DNA of 64,000 bases from Corynebacterium suicordis DSM 45110 (GTDB taxonomy: Bacteria > Actinomycetota > Actinomycetes > Mycobacteriales > Mycobacteriaceae). How positions within the stretch are numbered: the first letter of the stretch is position 1; every line of letters starts with the position of its first letter. Both the position numbers and the translations under genes were made by a program. The stretch spans positions 806,001 through 870,000 of the forward strand of contig NZ_JADKMY010000001.1 of assembly GCF_015351405.1 (NCBI RefSeq). Reading direction: 5' to 3'. This document shows positions 63,204-64,000 of the stretch, one piece after another. Under the pieces are notes generated by a model. The model made no database searches. It was not told the origin of the DNA and saw only the letters and a program-made list of their open reading frames with translations.

Positions 63204-64000
63204 TCACGATCCGTGTGTAATATGCCGCTCCCAGAGTTGGGCATAGTGGCCGCGCAGCGCCAGCAATTCCGCGTGGGTTCCGCTCTCCACGATCTGCCCT
63301 CCATCCATCACCAGCACGCGATCCGCCCGAGCCGCGGTGGCCAGGCGGTGCGCAATGATGATCGCAGTGCGTCCCTGCACCGCGTGCGTGATGGCCTTCA
63401 CCACCTTCTCCTCTATTTCTGGCGGCAGCGTGGAGGTGGCTTCATCCAGCACCATGACGGAAGGCTGCAGCAGCACCGCCCGAGCCAGCGCGATGATTTG
63501 CCGCTGCCCCGCGGAGAGGTTTCCCCCGAGTTCATCCAACGGTGCAAGGAAACCGCCCGGGATACCCGCGATGATTTCCTCCCCGCCGATCTCCCGGACC
63601 GCGCGTTGGATCTCCTCCCGGCTGGCATCCGGTTGCCCAAAGGCGATGTTGTGGGCCACGGTGGTGGGGAAGAAGTAGGGCTCCTGGGCAACCGTTCCTA
63701 TTTTTCGACGCCACCCTTCCAATTCCGCCTCCCGTATCGGCAGCGCCGGAGCATCGGGGTATTCCGCGAGCACCGTGCCTTGTTGGGGGTCATACCAGCG
63801 AGCTACCAGTTTGCCGAGCGTGGACTTGCCCGCACCCGTTGCTCCCACCACAGCCGTGACGCCGCTGATGGTGGTGTCGATGTCCAAGACGGGATCCTGC
63901 TCGGAATCGGTGGAGTAACGGAAGCGGGTGGCGTCGAAAGCAATCGACGGAACCCCGCTTACCGGCACCGGACGAGGGGAGGCAGGGCTGCGGACCTCGG
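63204..64000 (-). CDS. ABC exporter ATP-binding domain, partial (runs off right edge)
   Basis: The C-terminal nucleotide-binding domain of an ABC exporter; the frame remains open to base 64000, so the N-terminal part, probably with a membrane domain, is beyond the window. Walker A GATGAGKST, Q-loop VAQEPYF, signature NLSAGQRQ, Walker B VMVLDEATS and switch IIAHRLATAARADRVLVMDGG are all intact. It resembles half-transporter pairs such as CydDC/IrtAB or Rv1272c/Rv1273c. Substrate unknown. It reads toward odhA with a 143-base gap. Two motif copies (63705, 63929) lie in it. Confidence 0.9.
   Translation of the reverse strand, partial: EVRSPASPRPVPVSGVPSIAFDATRFRYSTDSEQDPVLDIDTTISGVTAVVGATGAGKSTLGKLVARWYDPQQGTVLAEYPDAPALPIREAELEGWRRKIGTVAQEPYFFPTTVAHNIAFGQPDASREEIQRAVREIGGEEIIAGIPGGFLAPLDELGGNLSAGQRQIIALARAVLLQPSVMVLDEATSTLPPEIEEKVVKAITHAVQGRTAIIIAHRLATAARADRVLVMDGGQIVESGTHAELLALRGHYAQLWERHITHGS

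Noticed and set aside
10329-63937. The recurrent GGTGGCGTCGA motif as a KOPS-type polar chromosome-segregation word
   Set aside because: KOPS words are strongly strand-biased along a replichore. Here the exact copies split about 7 to 6 between strands, so a polar role is unlikely.
1-64000. tRNA, rRNA, CRISPR or insertion sequences
   Set aside because: No T-arm-like GGTTCRAATCC clover-leaf, no regularly spaced repeats and no transposase frame with terminal inverted repeats were seen on either strand.

Overview
The window is a contiguous piece of a Corynebacterium chromosome (species not determined). The evidence is gene content and order. A typA–lpqW–mshB–DUF–fdxC–dapC run, dapD, dapE with a LOG-family gene, divergent glgA/glgC, an O-methyltransferase next to sigE–anti-sigma–tatB, mrp with an MgtE-like CBS protein, and a fused E2/E1 2-oxoglutarate dehydrogenase (odhA) together match the mycobacterial/corynebacterial arrangement. 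Most of the window is GC-rich with short intergenic gaps, ATGA/GTGA overlaps, GTG starts and some probable leaderless genes. I saw no tRNA, rRNA, CRISPR array or insertion sequence.

Left end (1–5.1 kb) is accessory. A small partial gene runs off the edge beside a C-terminally truncated serine recombinase. These are followed by a clearly AT-richer block holding a translationally coupled pair: a GmrSD/DUF262–DUF1524 restriction-type protein and an unrecognised two-helix membrane protein. This is the best candidate for an undescribed (defence) module. The AT-rich flanks at 1.07–1.65 and 4.6–5.1 kb hold no convincing gene.

From 5.1 to 8.7 kb are small housekeeping or unknown genes (VOC, DUF4230, PH domain, DUF4395, ZIP transporter, SRPBCC); a perfect TetR-type palindrome sits in front of the DUF4395 gene. 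From 8.7 to 16.2 kb is a two-operon divergent glycosyltransferase cluster (five glycosyltransferase-type and WcbI-like proteins, two of them double-domain fusions). From 16.2 to 33.3 kb is a mosaic of transporters, lipid and envelope genes (CDF exporter, FUSC, LtrA, PlsC, patatin, cutinase, GT-C enzyme, DUF4232 lipoprotein, acyl-CoA dehydrogenase). Two genes here, FUSC and a VOC gene, are broken by frameshifts.

From 33.5 to 48.5 kb is conserved core: translation GTPase TypA, LpqW-like lipoprotein, mycothiol gene mshB, ferredoxin, and the succinylase-branch diaminopimelate genes dapC, dapD and dapE, which feed peptidoglycan and lysine. An amino-acid permease, leucyl aminopeptidase, a DivIVA-domain protein and an rRNA-methyltransferase-like protein are interspersed. 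From 48.5 to 52.7 kb are the glycogen genes glgA and glgC plus a GH32-fold protein lacking all three catalytic acids. From 52.7 to 59.3 kb are envelope-stress regulation (sigE and its anti-sigma factor), tatB, mrp, DUF1003, an MgtE-like CBS protein and a lipoprotein. odhA and a partial ABC exporter close the window.

One DNA-level signal cuts across genes. A motif close to GGTGGCGTCGAAAAA recurs about twenty times outside the island, on both strands, in several reading frames and between genes, often as inverted pairs less than 1 kb apart.
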